Assembly: GCF_001832885.1 (NCBI RefSeq)
Contig: NZ_MKIQ01000028.1
Location: forward strand, 62,001-126,000
Length of the DNA stretch: 64,000 bases
From: Floricoccus penangensis
GTDB taxonomy: Bacteria; Bacillota; Bacilli; Lactobacillales; Streptococcaceae
Direction of reading: 5' to 3'
This document shows, piece by piece, positions 48,686 through 58,827 of the stretch. The position numbers and the translations under genes are program-made. The notes under the pieces are model-generated. The model did not search any database. It saw only the letters and a list, made by a program, of their open reading frames with translations, and was not told the DNA's origin. Numbering within the stretch: the first letter of the stretch is position 1; the number at the start of each line of letters is the position of its first letter.

Positions 48686-51115
48686 TTAGCGTTTGATTTC
48701 TACCATTTCATAGATTTCGAATGTATCGTCAATTTGAACATCATTGAAGTTTTCAAGCATCATTCCACCTTCGTTACCGTTTTTAACTTCTTTAACGTCA
48801 TCTTTAAGGTGTTTAAGGCTAGCAATTGCTCCATCATGAATTACTACTCCTGAACGAATTACACGGACGCTCGCATCACGTTTAACTGTTCCAGATGTAA
48901 CTAAGAAACCAGCAATAGTTCCAACTTTAGAAACAACGAATGTATCACGAACAACTGCTTCTCCGATAACTTTTTCTTCGAATTCAGGATCAAGAAGTCC
49001 CTTCATAGCTGTTTCAACTTCTTCAATAACTTTATAGATAATGCTATGTAGACGAATCTCAACGTCATCTTGTTCAGCTTGAACACGAGCAAGTGGTGTA
49101 GGACGAACATTAAATCCGATAATAATAGCGTTAGATGCTTCGGCTAAACTTACATCTGATTCACTAATTGCACCAACTGCTGAGTGAACGATATCAACTT
49201 TCACACCTTCAACATCAATCTTTTGAAGACTTGCTGCTAAAGCTTCGGCACTACCTTGTACGTCTGCCTTAATGATTACATTAACAGACTTAACTTCTCC
49301 CTCTTTAAGAGTATCAAATAGGTTCTCAAGACTTACACGATTTGTACTTTGACGTTGGAGTAATTGAGCACGTTTAGCACGTTCTTCACCAATAGCACGC
49401 GCTGATTTTTCATCATCGAATACTGCGAAGTGATCACCTGCTTGAGGTACATCATTAAGTCCAGTAATTTCAACTGGTGAGCTTGGACCGGCAGATTTTT
49501 CACGACGACCAAGGTCATTAACCATTGCACGAACACGTCCGAATGTATTACCAACAACGATTGGATCTTGTTGATGCAGTGTTCCTTGTTGAACAAGTAA
49601 TGTAGCAATCGCTCCTTTACCTTTATCAAGTCGAGCTTCTACAACAGTACCAATTGCTTTGACAGTAGGGTCTGCTTTAAGCTCTAACATTTCAGCAACT
49701 AGAAGGACTGTTTCTAATAACTCATCAATATTTTTATCAAATTTTGCTGAGATTTGTACAAATTCAGAATCACCACCCCAAGAAGTGCTCATAACATTAT
49801 GTTCAGCAAGTTCTTGAATAACACGTTCAGGATTTGCTCCTGGTTTATCAATCTTGTTGATAGCAACAATAATTGGAACTCCTGCTGCTTTAGAGTGATT
49901 GATTGCTTCAATTGTTTGAGGCATAACTCCGTCATCAGCCGCTACTACAAGAATAGTAATATCGGTTACACTGGCACCACGTGCACGCATGCTTGTGAAT
50001 GCTTCATGTCCTGGTGTATCTAAGAAAGTAATTTTCTTACCTTCAGTTGTAATTTGGTAGGCACCAATATGTTGAGTGATACCACCTGCTTCGCCACTAG
50101 TAACACGTGAATTACGTAGAGTATCAAGCAAAGTAGTTTTACCGTGGTCAACGTGTCCCATGATAGTAACAACTGGTGGACGTTCTACTAATTCATCTTC
50201 ATTTAGATAATCATCTTCAATGAAAAGACGTTCAATGTCAGCTGAATCCACTTCAACTTTCTTTTCAGGAGTAATTCCATAATCCATAAGAAGTAATTCA
50301 ATAGTTTCAGAATCAAGTGATTGATTTTGAGTTGCCATGATACCCATCATGAAAAGTTTTTTAACAATTTCAGCTGGCTCGCGTTTGATTTTTTTAGCGA
50401 TATCAGCAATTGTCATACCATCAGAGTAAACTAATGATTCTGGAAGTTCATGGAATTTACGTTGTGGAACTGCTGGTGCAGTATTTTGATTATTACGTTT
50501 TCCTTTTTTCTTAGAGTTCCAGTTACTATTACGGGCATTACGCACTTGATTACGTCCGTTATTGTTATTATTATTTCTGTTATTATTGTTACGGTTTTGA
50601 CCTTGATTTTGGTTTCCACCAGCATTATTATTTCTAGCTTGAGAGTTATTTCCGTTACCTTGTTGTCTATTTTGGTTATTACGGTTATTATTATTCTTGT
50701 TGCTATTATTTGCTGGTTTTTGACCTTGGCTACCTTGGTTATTTACTTGTTTATTTTGGTTACTTGCTTGTTTATTCTGTGGCTTATTATTCAAATTTTG
50801 TTTACTATTTTTCCCTTGTTGAGCTTGGACAGGACGATTATTAGAACGGTTGTTCTCTTGTTTTGGTGCTGCCTTTTTTGGTTGATTGTTATCTGCATGT
50901 TTAGGTGACTGGTTATTAGTCACCTTTTTTGGAGCAGGTTTTGCTTGATTATTAGAAGATTTAAAACTTGCAAGAAGTTTCTTTTCTTGCTCGCCATCCA
51001 CACTACTTGAATGTGTTTTAACATCAAATCCTAATTTTTGAGCATGTTCAATCAATTCTTTATTCTTCAATCCACTTTCGCGGGCAATTTCATTTATACG
51101 CTTTTTATTAGACAA
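48686..51115 (-). CDS. infB: Translation initiation factor IF-2
   Basis: 809 aa. N-terminal IF2_N motifs ([19 protein letters not shown] and a second copy near residue 230, [21 protein letters not shown]) flank a long Asn/Gln-rich linker (about 55-220) with dozens of N and Q. The G domain begins [15 protein letters not shown], with DTPGHEAFT and NKIDKP, then domains II-IV. It recruits fMet-tRNA to the 30S subunit. The linker is unusually Asn-rich, in line with low GC. Confidence 0.98.
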   Translation of the reverse strand: MSNKKRINEIARESGLKNKELIEHAQKLGFDVKTHSSSVDGEQEKKLLASFKSSNNQAKPAPKKVTNNQSPKHADNNQPKKAAPKQENNRSNNRPVQAQQGKNSKQNLNNKPQNKQASNQNKQVNNQGSQGQKPANNSNKNNNNRNNQNRQQGNGNNSQARNNNAGGNQNQGQNRNNNNRNNNNNNGRNQVRNARNSNWNSKKKGKRNNQNTAPAVPQRKFHELPESLVYSDGMTIADIAKKIKREPAEIVKKLFMMGIMATQNQSLDSETIELLLMDYGITPEKKVEVDSADIERLFIEDDYLNEDELVERPPVVTIMGHVDHGKTTLLDTLRNSRVTSGEAGGITQHIGAYQITTEGKKITFLDTPGHEAFTSMRARGASVTDITILVVAADDGVMPQTIEAINHSKAAGVPIIVAINKIDKPGANPERVIQELAEHNVMSTSWGGDSEFVQISAKFDKNIDELLETVLLVAEMLELKADPTVKAIGTVVEARLDKGKGAIATLLVQQGTLHQQDPIVVGNTFGRVRAMVNDLGRREKSAGPSSPVEITGLNDVPQAGDHFAVFDDEKSARAIGEERAKRAQLLQRQSTNRVSLENLFDTLKEGEVKSVNVIIKADVQGSAEALAASLQKIDVEGVKVDIVHSAVGAISESDVSLAEASNAIIIGFNVRPTPLARVQAEQDDVEIRLHSIIYKVIEEVETAMKGLLDPEFEEKVIGEAVVRDTFVVSKVGTIAGFLVTSGTVKRDASVRVIRSGVVIHDGAIASLKHLKDDVKEVKNGNEGGMMLENFNDVQIDDTFEIYEMVEIKR

Positions 51116-51177
51116 AATATGTCCTCCTAACTGTCTGATGACAAGGAGTATATCACTGGCTCATCATCTATATTATC

Positions 51178-51477
51178 CTATTTCGACATAAGTTCTCCCA
51201 TCTTCTTAGCAAATCCTTTTTCAGTAACGGCGATCACCTTACGTGGTTCACCAATTGCATTACTAAGTTCGTAAGAGCTAAAGATATCTGTCATTCTTAT
51301 CTTGTAATAGTCTGTTTTATCTGCAATTTTTTTGATTAAATTTTCTGAAGCATCATTTGCGACAAAAACTAATTTAGCTTTACCGTTTTGAATACTTTTG
51401 ACTACTAATTCCTCACCTGTGGTAAGTTTACCAGCTCTTTTGGCAAGGCCTAATAGATTTAATACTTTTTCTTCCAT
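51178..51477 (-). CDS. ylxQ: L7Ae-family ribosome-associated protein YlxQ
   Basis: 99 aa. L7Ae/L30e fold: NLLGLAKRAGKLTTGEELVVKSIQNGKAKLVFVANDAS is typical. It binds structured RNA (K-turn-like), precise role unknown. It lies between rnpM and infB, 2 nt behind its neighbour, as in all Lactobacillales nusA operons. Confidence 0.93.
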   Translation of the reverse strand: MEEKVLNLLGLAKRAGKLTTGEELVVKSIQNGKAKLVFVANDASENLIKKIADKTDYYKIRMTDIFSSYELSNAIGEPRKVIAVTEKGFAKKMGELMSK

Positions 51478-51479
51478 TT

Positions 51480-51773
51480 TTATTCGAGTCCTAAGTCACG
51501 ACGAGCTACTCGATGATTTACATATTCGATTAACTCATCATAAAAATCATCTGAGATACTTGTTTGAAAAGTACGATCAAATACTTTTTTCTTTTTGGCT
51601 AGAGCTGCCTCTTCATTTGTTAAGGCCAAGTAAGCTCCTCGTCCATGGGCTTTACCAGTTGGATCAATTGAAACATTTCCCTCTTTATCAAAGGCGATTC
51701 TTAATAAATCTTTTTTGGGAAACTGTTCATTTGAAACAACTGATTTTCTCATTGGTGTCTTACGTGTCTTCAT
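51480..51773 (-). CDS. rnpM: YlxR/RnpM family RNA-binding protein (DUF448)
   Basis: 97 aa. It opens RKTPMRKSVVSNEQFPKKDLLRIAFDKEG and contains the GRGAYLALT loop, the DUF448 signature (GRGAY). The B. subtilis homologue modulates RNase P. The spacing of 2 nt to ylxQ and 20 nt from nusA supports one operon. Confidence 0.92.
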   Translation of the reverse strand: MKTRKTPMRKSVVSNEQFPKKDLLRIAFDKEGNVSIDPTGKAHGRGAYLALTNEEAALAKKKKVFDRTFQTSISDDFYDELIEYVNHRVARRDLGLE

Positions 51774-51793
51774 TAAAGGCTCCTTATTCTAGA

Positions 51794-53029
51794 TTAATCT
51801 AGAACTTCCTCATCAAAATCTTCAATTGCTTCTTCTGCTTCAACTTCTTCTGCTTTAAATTCTTCAATTTCATCAGAGTCTGTAACAATAGTTTCTTCTA
51901 CAACTGCTAGTTCATCACCTTGAACATCTCCGACAAGTTCTTCAACTTCTTCGACTTCTTCAATAACTTGATCTGCTTGTTCAGCTAAATATTTTTCATA
52001 GTCAGATGAAGATTTGATATCAAGTTTATGATTTGTTACATGTGCAGCAAGACGAACATTTTGTCCACGCTTACCAATTGCTAAACTCAATTGATCATCA
52101 GGAACAACAACAATTGCTTGTCTTGGAGTTTCAGGATTAAGAATTACTTGCTCAACGCTAGCTGGTTTTAATGAATTTGCAATTAATACTGCTGGATCTT
52201 CATCCCATTCAATAATATCCATATTCTCACCGTGAAGTTCTTTAACTACACTTTGAATTCTTGAACCACCCACACCTACAATTGTACCAATTGCATCAAC
52301 ATTTTCTTTGTTTGAACGAACAACAACTTTTGCACGGTCTCCTGCTTCACGCGCGATTCCCATGATTTCAACAGTTCCATCATAAACTTCTGGAATTTCT
52401 TTTTCAAATAAACGTTTAAGAAGTTCAGGATGACTACGACTTACAAAAACCTGAGTTCCTTTTGAAGTCATTTCAACTTTATAAACATAAACATTTATAC
52501 GATCATGTGCTTCATATTTTTCCCCTGGAATTTGGTCACGCTTAGATAATTGTGCTTCAATCTTACCAAGGTTAACAAAGATAAAACGATTATCAAAACG
52601 TTCAACTGTACCAGTCATGATTTCATTTTCATAACGTGAGTACTCATTATAAATAATTGTACGTTCTTCTTCACGCATTTTTTGCATGATTACTTGTTTA
52701 GCAGCTCCTGCAGCTGTACGAGCGAAATCCTTTGGTTTTTCTTCAAAACGAATCTTATCACCAATTTCATAGTGAGGATTAATTTTCAAAGCATCATCTA
52801 ATGAAATTTCTAGACGACTATCAAATACTTCATCAACAACTTCACGAACAGTGTAGATTTGGAAATCTCCTTTTTTATCATCAAAGATAACTTCTACACT
52901 TTGTGATTGTCCATATTGTTTTTTATAGGCAGCAGTCATTGCTTGTTCAATTGCTTCAACTACTACTTCTTTTTTGATTCCCTTCTCTTCTTCAAGAGTT
53001 GTAAGGGCACTTAGCATTTCCTTGCTCAA
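51794..53029 (-). CDS. nusA: Transcription termination/antitermination factor NusA
   Basis: 411 aa. N-terminal RNA polymerase-binding domain (1-125), S1 domain (about 130-200), KH1 and KH2 (to about 345, IVGVGGSRIQSV and LAIGKRGQNVRLAAHV). The final 55 residues are strongly acidic (VEEVEELVGD, EIEEFKAEEVEAEEAIEDFDEE), a feature of streptococcal NusA rather than the AR domains of E. coli. Confidence 0.97.
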   Translation of the reverse strand: MSKEMLSALTTLEEEKGIKKEVVVEAIEQAMTAAYKKQYGQSQSVEVIFDDKKGDFQIYTVREVVDEVFDSRLEISLDDALKINPHYEIGDKIRFEEKPKDFARTAAGAAKQVIMQKMREEERTIIYNEYSRYENEIMTGTVERFDNRFIFVNLGKIEAQLSKRDQIPGEKYEAHDRINVYVYKVEMTSKGTQVFVSRSHPELLKRLFEKEIPEVYDGTVEIMGIAREAGDRAKVVVRSNKENVDAIGTIVGVGGSRIQSVVKELHGENMDIIEWDEDPAVLIANSLKPASVEQVILNPETPRQAIVVVPDDQLSLAIGKRGQNVRLAAHVTNHKLDIKSSSDYEKYLAEQADQVIEEVEEVEELVGDVQGDELAVVEETIVTDSDEIEEFKAEEVEAEEAIEDFDEEVLD

Positions 53030-53054
53030 TTTATAAATTCCTTTCCTATGTGCT

Positions 53055-53525
53055 CTAGATTTTTACAGCCGTGCGAGCTTTGGCAATATTTTTAAGTTCA
53101 ATTTCAACTGTCTTATGACGTGATTTATCAAGATAGTCAATTACAAGTTTCTCACCATCAAAACTTACTAAATCTCCAATAAATTCCTTTGACTTATCAA
53201 CCTTTGTATAAAGGCTAACATAGACATGGTCTCCAACAGCATTTTCAAAATCACTAGCTTTCTTTAGTGGTCTCTCAGCACCTGGGCTTGCTACTTCAAG
53301 CATATACTCAGCTGGAAACGGATCTGGAGTAATTTCATCCAAAGCTGGACTAATAATTTCCGTAAGTTCAACCGTATCTTGAAGAGTAATTCCTTCTGGT
53401 TTATCAAGCAAAATACGAAGAACAAAATCGGCTCCCATCTTCTCCCATTCAACATCCACAAGTTCATATGGTGCTGGAATCAAGGGCTCGATTTCCTTAG
53501 TTACAATACTAATAACTTCTGACAT
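53055..53525 (-). CDS. rimP: Ribosome maturation factor RimP
   Basis: 156 aa. It assists 30S assembly near S12. The family segments [31 protein letters not shown] and [20 protein letters not shown] are present, with a C-terminal SH3-like domain. First gene of the operon with an AAGGAGGTAT site. Confidence 0.96.
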   Translation of the reverse strand: MSEVISIVTKEIEPLIPAPYELVDVEWEKMGADFVLRILLDKPEGITLQDTVELTEIISPALDEITPDPFPAEYMLEVASPGAERPLKKASDFENAVGDHVYVSLYTKVDKSKEFIGDLVSFDGEKLVIDYLDKSRHKTVEIELKNIAKARTAVKI

Positions 53526-53590
53526 GATACCTCCTTTTCTTCTACAAAGACTGCGTCTATTATTAATTATAGGTCTAAAACAAACACAAA

Positions 53591-53613
53591 GAGCGAAACA
53601 ACTAAGTTCGCTC
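53591..53613 (-). promoter_or_regulatory. Hairpin in the rimP-nusA leader
   Basis: 7-bp minus-strand stem GAGCGAA / TTCGCTC with a 9-nt loop and TTTGTG after it, 65 nt upstream of rimP. It could be a weak attenuator through which NusA controls its own operon, or a terminator from upstream; evidence is limited to the structure. Confidence 0.45.
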
Positions 53614-53770
53614 CCTCCATGTATTTTTACTTATAATAACACAGTTTGCCTACTATTGCAAGTATCAAGCCTATTTAAAGGATTAAAGCTCGTATAATAT
53701 TTAAAATCCACAAAATTTTATATTTCAAACTATATTTGCTAAAATTATATAAAAGAAAGGTGGTATAAAA

Positions 53771-54280
53771 ATGGATATTAGTGTTATTAAAGCTCAAGAA
53801 GTAGGAAGTGTTTTAGGAATTCATATTGGTCAATCAGATAAAAAAGTTTTAGAATTAATTAATCTTAGATGCCCTTACTGTAGAAAATGGTTCTTCGAAT
53901 CTAAGGATATTTTAGACGAAGCTGTTTCAAATGGGCAGGCTGAAAGAATAATTAAATTAGTTGACAAAACTAAAGAATCTCTTCAACGTGGAAATGTTAT
54001 GCACCGCTTCGTCGATTATTCAAACCCTCAAAAGGCTCTTGAAGAAATCGAATTAATTTTCAATCACCAAGATGAGTGGGGAAATTTAAGTCTTGAAAAT
54101 GTTGAAAAATACGCTAAAGAAAAATTAAATTTAACAGAACACGATCACAAAAAATATGCAAAAGAACTATCTGATGAAGCTGATAGAGCTAATGTTAAGT
54201 TCGTACCAACTATAATCATTGGTCAAACAATTTTTGATGAATCAATTTCTCAAAATGAATTAAAAGATCTTCTAGCATAA
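53771..54280 (+). CDS. Thioredoxin-fold/DsbA-like protein
   Basis: 169 aa, cytosolic (no signal). LINLRCPYCRKWFFES holds a CPYC redox pair at about residues 34-37, and ANVKFVPTIIIGQTIFDES holds the cis-Pro loop, so a thioredoxin_4/DsbA fold is clear. The middle is an all-helical insert. AAAGGTGG precedes the ATG. A perfect hairpin terminator follows. Substrate unknown. Confidence 0.85.
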   Translation: MDISVIKAQEVGSVLGIHIGQSDKKVLELINLRCPYCRKWFFESKDILDEAVSNGQAERIIKLVDKTKESLQRGNVMHRFVDYSNPQKALEEIELIFNHQDEWGNLSLENVEKYAKEKLNLTEHDHKKYAKELSDEADRANVKFVPTIIIGQTIFDESISQNELKDLLA

Positions 54281-54289
54281 TCAATTAAT

Positions 54290-54313
54290 AACAAGCCGAG
54301 AAATCGGCTTGTT
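54290..54313 (+). terminator. Terminator of the thioredoxin-like gene
   Basis: 10-bp perfect stem AACAAGCCGA / TCGGCTTGTT with a GAAA tetraloop and AT-rich tail. Confidence 0.9.
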
Positions 54314-54348
54314 ATTATATTTAAGATTTTTGTCTTTTTTATCCAACA

Positions 54349-54489
54349 AGCAAGATGTCAGTTGTCGATGAAGATCGTGGTATAAATGGTATTGGAATTG
54401 CTCCAGACATCCATGTTCCTTGGACTCCTGAATTCTTTGAAAGAGTTTTAGATATAGAAAATGCTTTTGAAATATTCAAGAATAACTAA
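54349..54489 (+). pseudogene. C-terminal remnant of an S41 family peptidase
   Basis: About 45 codons with no credible ribosome binding site: SKMSVVDEDRGINGIGIAPD followed by IHVPWTPEFFERVLDIE, ending in TAA at 54489. GIGIxPDI/V is the hallmark of the C-terminal end of tail-specific (S41) proteases. The upstream catalytic part is absent; the frame closes within 30 nt of the thioredoxin-gene terminator. A decayed or deleted gene is the simplest reading. Confidence 0.65.
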
Positions 54490-54514
54490 AATAATTTTAT
54501 GTAATTTTTATTTT

Positions 54515-55513
54515 TTACTCAATTCTTTTAAATGTCGTTATTTGGTCATTTTCTACCCAAGTATTTGAATTATAAAAATCAGAATTGTTATCCTTAAGAA
54601 TTATTTCAAAATTGTTATCGTCTTTAAATATAACTTTGCAATTTATTTCTCCATCTGGCAATCTTGTATCAGTTGCTTCCGTGAATATAACGTTCTCACT
54701 TATAGGATTATATGTAGCTGTGTTAATTGCAAAACCACTCACAGCATTTTCCTGAATGACAATCAATAAAGAACTATATTCACCAGTTCCTGATTTAATA
54801 AATATTTTTCCGCCTTTAGAAGATTCCCATGTACCTATTAATCTCATCAAAAGGTTTTCACCATCTATTAATTCTAATCTCTTTTCATTTGCATAAAAAT
54901 AATTGACCATATTATTTTCACCGGTTTGTTCATTTATTTTATCTAAACCAGAATCATATATAGATTTGTTTAACGTATATTTATCATATAATTGAGCTTT
55001 AGTAATTGGTGTTTCATCTACTTCAAACTTCTTAATCTTTAAGGGTCCATCACCTATTGTTCCACCTTTTGGATATATCGTATTATTTTCAGTTACAAAG
55101 TGAAGAATCGGATGAGAATTTCCTACGCCTGAGTGAACTTGAAGATATAAATCATCCCCGTCAATATTATAAGCAAGCTGATAACCTTGTAGGTCAGACT
55201 CCGCCCTTGAGTCTGAAATAGTAGCAATGAGATGAACTTGTATTTTTATTGGAAGATTATTAAAATTTATTCCTTTTTGCTCTTCTTCACTAAGGACAAC
55301 CTCACTTGAATCTTTTTTTATATCTGTGCCCTTACTAGATTCGCTAGTTTTTTTTATTTCCTTGGTAGTTGAAGAACTTGTTTCACTTGATTTCCGTTCA
55401 ATCTTTTGAAGATTATTACCATTTGAGCTTTTTTCTTCAACTTTTTTAGAACAGGCAGTTGTCGTTGCGAAAGTTAGTAAAAGTCCTAAAACAAATAACT
55501 TATTTTTATTCAT
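54515..55513 (-). CDS. Lipoprotein, unknown function
   Basis: 332 aa. Signal plus lipobox TTAC at Cys21, followed by a Ser/Glu/Lys-rich spacer (about 22-75) and a globular part (about 80-332). Its last 130 residues resemble the C-terminal domain of the ChW protein at 60185-61900 (compare VIFKDDNNFEIILK and NTWVENDQITTFKR with IIFLSDDKFEMIIR and NWREEEGIDIYNR). ATG 55513 is six bases behind GGGAGTGA; a direct upstream ATG is closer. Surface-exposed; role unknown. Confidence 0.75.
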   Translation of the reverse strand: MNKNKLFVLGLLLTFATTTACSKKVEEKSSNGNNLQKIERKSSETSSSTTKEIKKTSESSKGTDIKKDSSEVVLSEEEQKGINFNNLPIKIQVHLIATISDSRAESDLQGYQLAYNIDGDDLYLQVHSGVGNSHPILHFVTENNTIYPKGGTIGDGPLKIKKFEVDETPITKAQLYDKYTLNKSIYDSGLDKINEQTGENNMVNYFYANEKRLELIDGENLLMRLIGTWESSKGGKIFIKSGTGEYSSLLIVIQENAVSGFAINTATYNPISENVIFTEATDTRLPDGEINCKVIFKDDNNFEIILKDNNSDFYNSNTWVENDQITTFKRIE

Positions 55514-55723
55514 CATTCACTCCCTATTTTTTTGTTTAATTCAATTATAGTCAATAAATTTTCTTTAAACAATGTTATTTAAAGAAAAATAATATAACTT
55601 AAAATAATTTCATTAGTATGAAATAAGTATAGAAATTTTTTATATTTATTGTTTTCGATACCATTATTTAGGTATGTTTTTTGATATACTTATTATATAA
55701 ATATATTTCAAGGGAAGTCGCTT

Positions 55724-57493
55724 ATGTTCGAATTATTCATATTAATGATGGAGCGGGTTGGTCTCATAATTTTACTCGCCTTCTTACTTGTTAACGTACC
55801 TTACTTTAAAAAAATATTACTTAGTAGAGAAAAATTGTCATCTAAGCTTCAGCTTATATTGATTCTTGGATCTTTTGCCATAATTTCAAACTTCACTGGT
55901 GTTGAAATAAGCAAAAATCAAATTATACCCAGTAATATACTGACATCAATAAACATTGGAACATCAATAGCAAATACAAGAACACTTGTTATTGGGGTTT
56001 CCGGTCTCGTAGGAGGCCCATTTGTTGGAGGAGCTGTTGGATTAATCGCAGGTATCCACAGGGTACTTCAAAGTGGAGGGACATCCGCTTTTTATATACC
56101 TTCATCTCTAATTATTGGAGTTTTGTCAGGTATTGCCAGTAAGTTGCTGAGTCGAAAACATCCATTTCCACCACCAGTCTATTCAGTGATTGTTGTTGTG
56201 CTCATGGAATTGATTCAATTTGCCTTTATCCTTACATTTAGTAGTAATTTTGAGGAAAGTAAAAAGTTAATTAGTCTTATTGCTCTTCCAATGATTATAC
56301 TAAATAGTTTGGGAACTTTTATATTCATGTCAATACTGACAATTACTCTTAGACAAGAAGAACAAGCAAAAGCTGTTCAAACTCATGATGTTCTATCTTT
56401 GGCTGCTGAAACACTTCCCTTTTTCCGTAAAGGCTTAAATGAAGAATCCTGCCAACAGGCAGCAGCAATTATTAAACATTACACCAGAGTAAGTGCAATA
56501 AGTATGACAAATGAAAATAATATCTTAGCACATGTTGGAGCTGCAAGCGACCATCATATACCAAAGCTTGAAATACTTACTGAACTATCTAAAAATGTAA
56601 TAACTTCTGGAGAGATGGTAATTGCTCACTCTAAGGAAGAGGTAGGCTGCCCAAATCCAAATTGCCCATTGCAAGCAGCAATTGTTATCCCACTTGTAGT
56701 TAAGGACAAGACCGTTGGAACATTAAAAATGTACTTCACTGATCCATCTAAATTGACTCATGTCGAAGAACAACTTGCTGAAGGACTTGCTACTATATTC
56801 TCTTCTCAAATTGAGCTAGGTGAGAGTGAAGCTCAAGCAAAATTACTTCAGGAAGCAGAAATAAAATCCTTACAGGCACAAGTAAACCCTCACTTCTTCT
56901 TCAATGCTATAAATACAATCTCTGCACTTATGCGAAAAGATAGTGATAAGGCAAGAAAATTACTACTTCAACTTAGTAATTACTTTAGGGGGAATCTTCA
57001 AGGAGCAAGCCAGACAACAATTCCATTAGAACAAGAACTAAGTCAAGTAGATTCATATCTTTCCCTTGAACAAGCACGCTTTCCAAATCGATATACTGTA
57101 AACTATGATATAGAAGATGGTTTAGATGATATTTTTGTTCCACCATATTCGATTCAAATTCTGCTTGAAAATGCTATCAAACATGCTTTTGGAAATCGAA
57201 AAGAAAATAATATTGTAGACATAAAAGTTAAGATGGTTAATAACAAACTGAATATACTAGTTAGTGATAATGGAAATGGAATATCACCAGAAAGACTTCC
57301 GCAAATTGGAAAAATGAAGGTAGATTCAAAAAGTGGTACTGGAACAGCTCTCCAAAATCTTTATAAGAGAATAAGTAATTTGTATTCAAATGATGGAAGT
57401 TTTTCGATTTCTAATATTGAAACTGGTGGCTGTCAAATTGAACTGAATTTCCCTGCATATACGGAGGAACAAAATGCACGTATTAATAGTTGA
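55724..57493 (+). CDS. lytS: LytS-type sensor histidine kinase
   Basis: 589 aa. N-terminal 5TM-LYT domain (about 1-200), a GAF domain (about 225-360), then the HisKA_2-like block ALQAQVNPHFFFNAINTISALMRKD whose His is phosphorylated, and an ATPase domain with ENAIKHAFGNR and SDNGNGI. It senses membrane energy or pyruvate-related signals and phosphorylates LytR. Overlaps lytR by 20 nt. Confidence 0.95.
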   Translation: MFELFILMMERVGLIILLAFLLVNVPYFKKILLSREKLSSKLQLILILGSFAIISNFTGVEISKNQIIPSNILTSINIGTSIANTRTLVIGVSGLVGGPFVGGAVGLIAGIHRVLQSGGTSAFYIPSSLIIGVLSGIASKLLSRKHPFPPPVYSVIVVVLMELIQFAFILTFSSNFEESKKLISLIALPMIILNSLGTFIFMSILTITLRQEEQAKAVQTHDVLSLAAETLPFFRKGLNEESCQQAAAIIKHYTRVSAISMTNENNILAHVGAASDHHIPKLEILTELSKNVITSGEMVIAHSKEEVGCPNPNCPLQAAIVIPLVVKDKTVGTLKMYFTDPSKLTHVEEQLAEGLATIFSSQIELGESEAQAKLLQEAEIKSLQAQVNPHFFFNAINTISALMRKDSDKARKLLLQLSNYFRGNLQGASQTTIPLEQELSQVDSYLSLEQARFPNRYTVNYDIEDGLDDIFVPPYSIQILLENAIKHAFGNRKENNIVDIKVKMVNNKLNILVSDNGNGISPERLPQIGKMKVDSKSGTGTALQNLYKRISNLYSNDGSFSISNIETGGCQIELNFPAYTEEQNARINS

Positions 57494-58205
57494 TGATGAA
57501 CCTTTAGCTCGTGAGGAGCTAAACTACATAATAAGTCAAAATGAAAATATAGATACTATTGATGAAGCTGAATCCGTTGATGAGGCTATGTCAAAAATGA
57601 TTGATCACAAACCGGACATACTTTTTTTAGATATTCATTTAACTGATGAAAGTGGATTTGATCTCGCTGAAAAACTTGTGAATCTTAATAATGCACCTTA
57701 CCTAATCTTTGCAACAGCCTATGATGAATACGCATTGAAAGCTTTTCAAGTAAATGCAAAAGATTACATATTAAAACCATTTGATGAGGTAAAGATTGAA
57801 AAGGTATTGAAAAAAGCTTTTAAATCAATTAATTCTAGGGTCCAAGGCAAATCAGATACTTCTATACATCCAATAATTGATTCAATCCCAATTCAAACTG
57901 ATGATAGAATATATCTTGTTGCACCAGATGAAATATATCTAGTCTCGGTTGAAGAAAGACAATTGAATATAATGTTAGAAAGCAAAAGCTATCAAATGAC
58001 TGGAAGTCTAAATAAAATTGAAGAAAAATTACCTAATGACATCTTCATTAAGACTCATAGAAGTTTTATTCTAAATGCTAATAAAATAAAAGAAATACAA
58101 CCCTGGTTTAATAATACTTTGCAAGTAATAATGGACAATGATTTAAGGGTTCCAGTAAGTCGTTCATATATAAAAAACTTTAAAGAAGTACTCGGATTAA
58201 ATTAA
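57474..58205 (+). CDS. lytR: LytR/LytTR response regulator
   Basis: 243 aa. Receiver domain (1-120) with VDDEPLAREEL and phospho-acceptor Asp in ILFLDIHL, then LytTR DNA-binding domain (about 140-243, RIYLVAPDEIYLVSVEERQL and KTHRSFILNANKIKEI). Its first codons lie inside lytS. It activates lrgAB downstream. Confidence 0.95.
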   Translation: MHVLIVDDEPLAREELNYIISQNENIDTIDEAESVDEAMSKMIDHKPDILFLDIHLTDESGFDLAEKLVNLNNAPYLIFATAYDEYALKAFQVNAKDYILKPFDEVKIEKVLKKAFKSINSRVQGKSDTSIHPIIDSIPIQTDDRIYLVAPDEIYLVSVEERQLNIMLESKSYQMTGSLNKIEEKLPNDIFIKTHRSFILNANKIKEIQPWFNNTLQVIMDNDLRVPVSRSYIKNFKEVLGLN

Positions 58206-58218
58206 GAAAAATTATCAA

Positions 58219-58250
58219 AATATCTTCATGTAAATTGGAGATATTTTTTT
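58219..58250 (+). terminator. Terminator of lytSR
   Basis: 9-bp stem AATATCTTC / GGAGATATT (one G-U), 9-nt loop, then T-run; lies 14 nt behind the lytR stop and before the lrgA promoter. Confidence 0.8.
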
Positions 58251-58312
58251 GCATTTCGTGTTGAGTATATGACATCTCATGAAAATTTCCACTAAAACAC
58301 CTGTTTTTTTTA

Positions 58313-58318
58313 TATAAT
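58313..58318 (+). promoter_or_regulatory. Probable lrgAB -10 box
   Basis: TATAAT about 40 nt upstream of lrgA without a matching -35 hexamer, in line with a promoter needing activation by phosphorylated LytR. Confidence 0.5.
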
Positions 58319-58359
58319 CCAAGTATAAAAGTTGATTAATTATTAAAGGAGAAGTCAAA

Positions 58360-58803
58360 ATGAAAAAAACTTATTCGTTTTTACAACAAGCATTTATTTT
58401 TGCAATTATAATGTTAATATCCAATGGTATTGCATACATATCACCTATTCCACTTCCTGCTTCAGTAATTGGAATGGTAATTTTATTTATCGCATTGTGT
58501 ACAAATCTTGTTGAACTAGATCAAGTTGAAGAACTTAGTAATGATTTATCAAGTATAATTGCATTTCTATTTGTTCCATCGGGAATTTCTCTAATTAATT
58601 CGCTAGACCTAATGCAACATTACGCCTTTCAAATAGTATTTGTAATCCTTGTAGCAACTGTAGTGTTACTTGGAACAACCGGTTGGTCTGCTTCTTTCTT
58701 TTTAAAAGTTCGTAAAAATCACCACAATAAAGAGAAAATAGATAAAAAAGAAAAAGCCGAAGCTAAAAAACTTGCTGAGCAAATCTTAACACATAATAAT
58801 TAG
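58360..58803 (+). CDS. lrgA: Antiholin-like protein LrgA
   Basis: 147 aa, four membrane helices (about 8-26, 33-50, 64-84, 92-115) and a highly charged C-terminal tail rich in Lys and Glu. The [13 protein letters not shown] segment is the LrgA/CidA signature. With LrgB it works in pyruvate transport and autolysis control. AAAGGAGAAGTC precedes the ATG. Confidence 0.94.
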   Translation: MKKTYSFLQQAFIFAIIMLISNGIAYISPIPLPASVIGMVILFIALCTNLVELDQVEELSNDLSSIIAFLFVPSGISLINSLDLMQHYAFQIVFVILVATVVLLGTTGWSASFFLKVRKNHHNKEKIDKKEKAEAKKLAEQILTHNN

Positions 58804-58827
58804 ATAGAATAAATAAGGAGTAATTTT

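Noticed and set aside
50450-50908. 152-aa Ile/Val-rich open frame antisense to infB
   Set aside because: It is the complement of the Asn/Gln-rich IF-2 linker; hydrophobicity results from AAT/AAC codons read in reverse.
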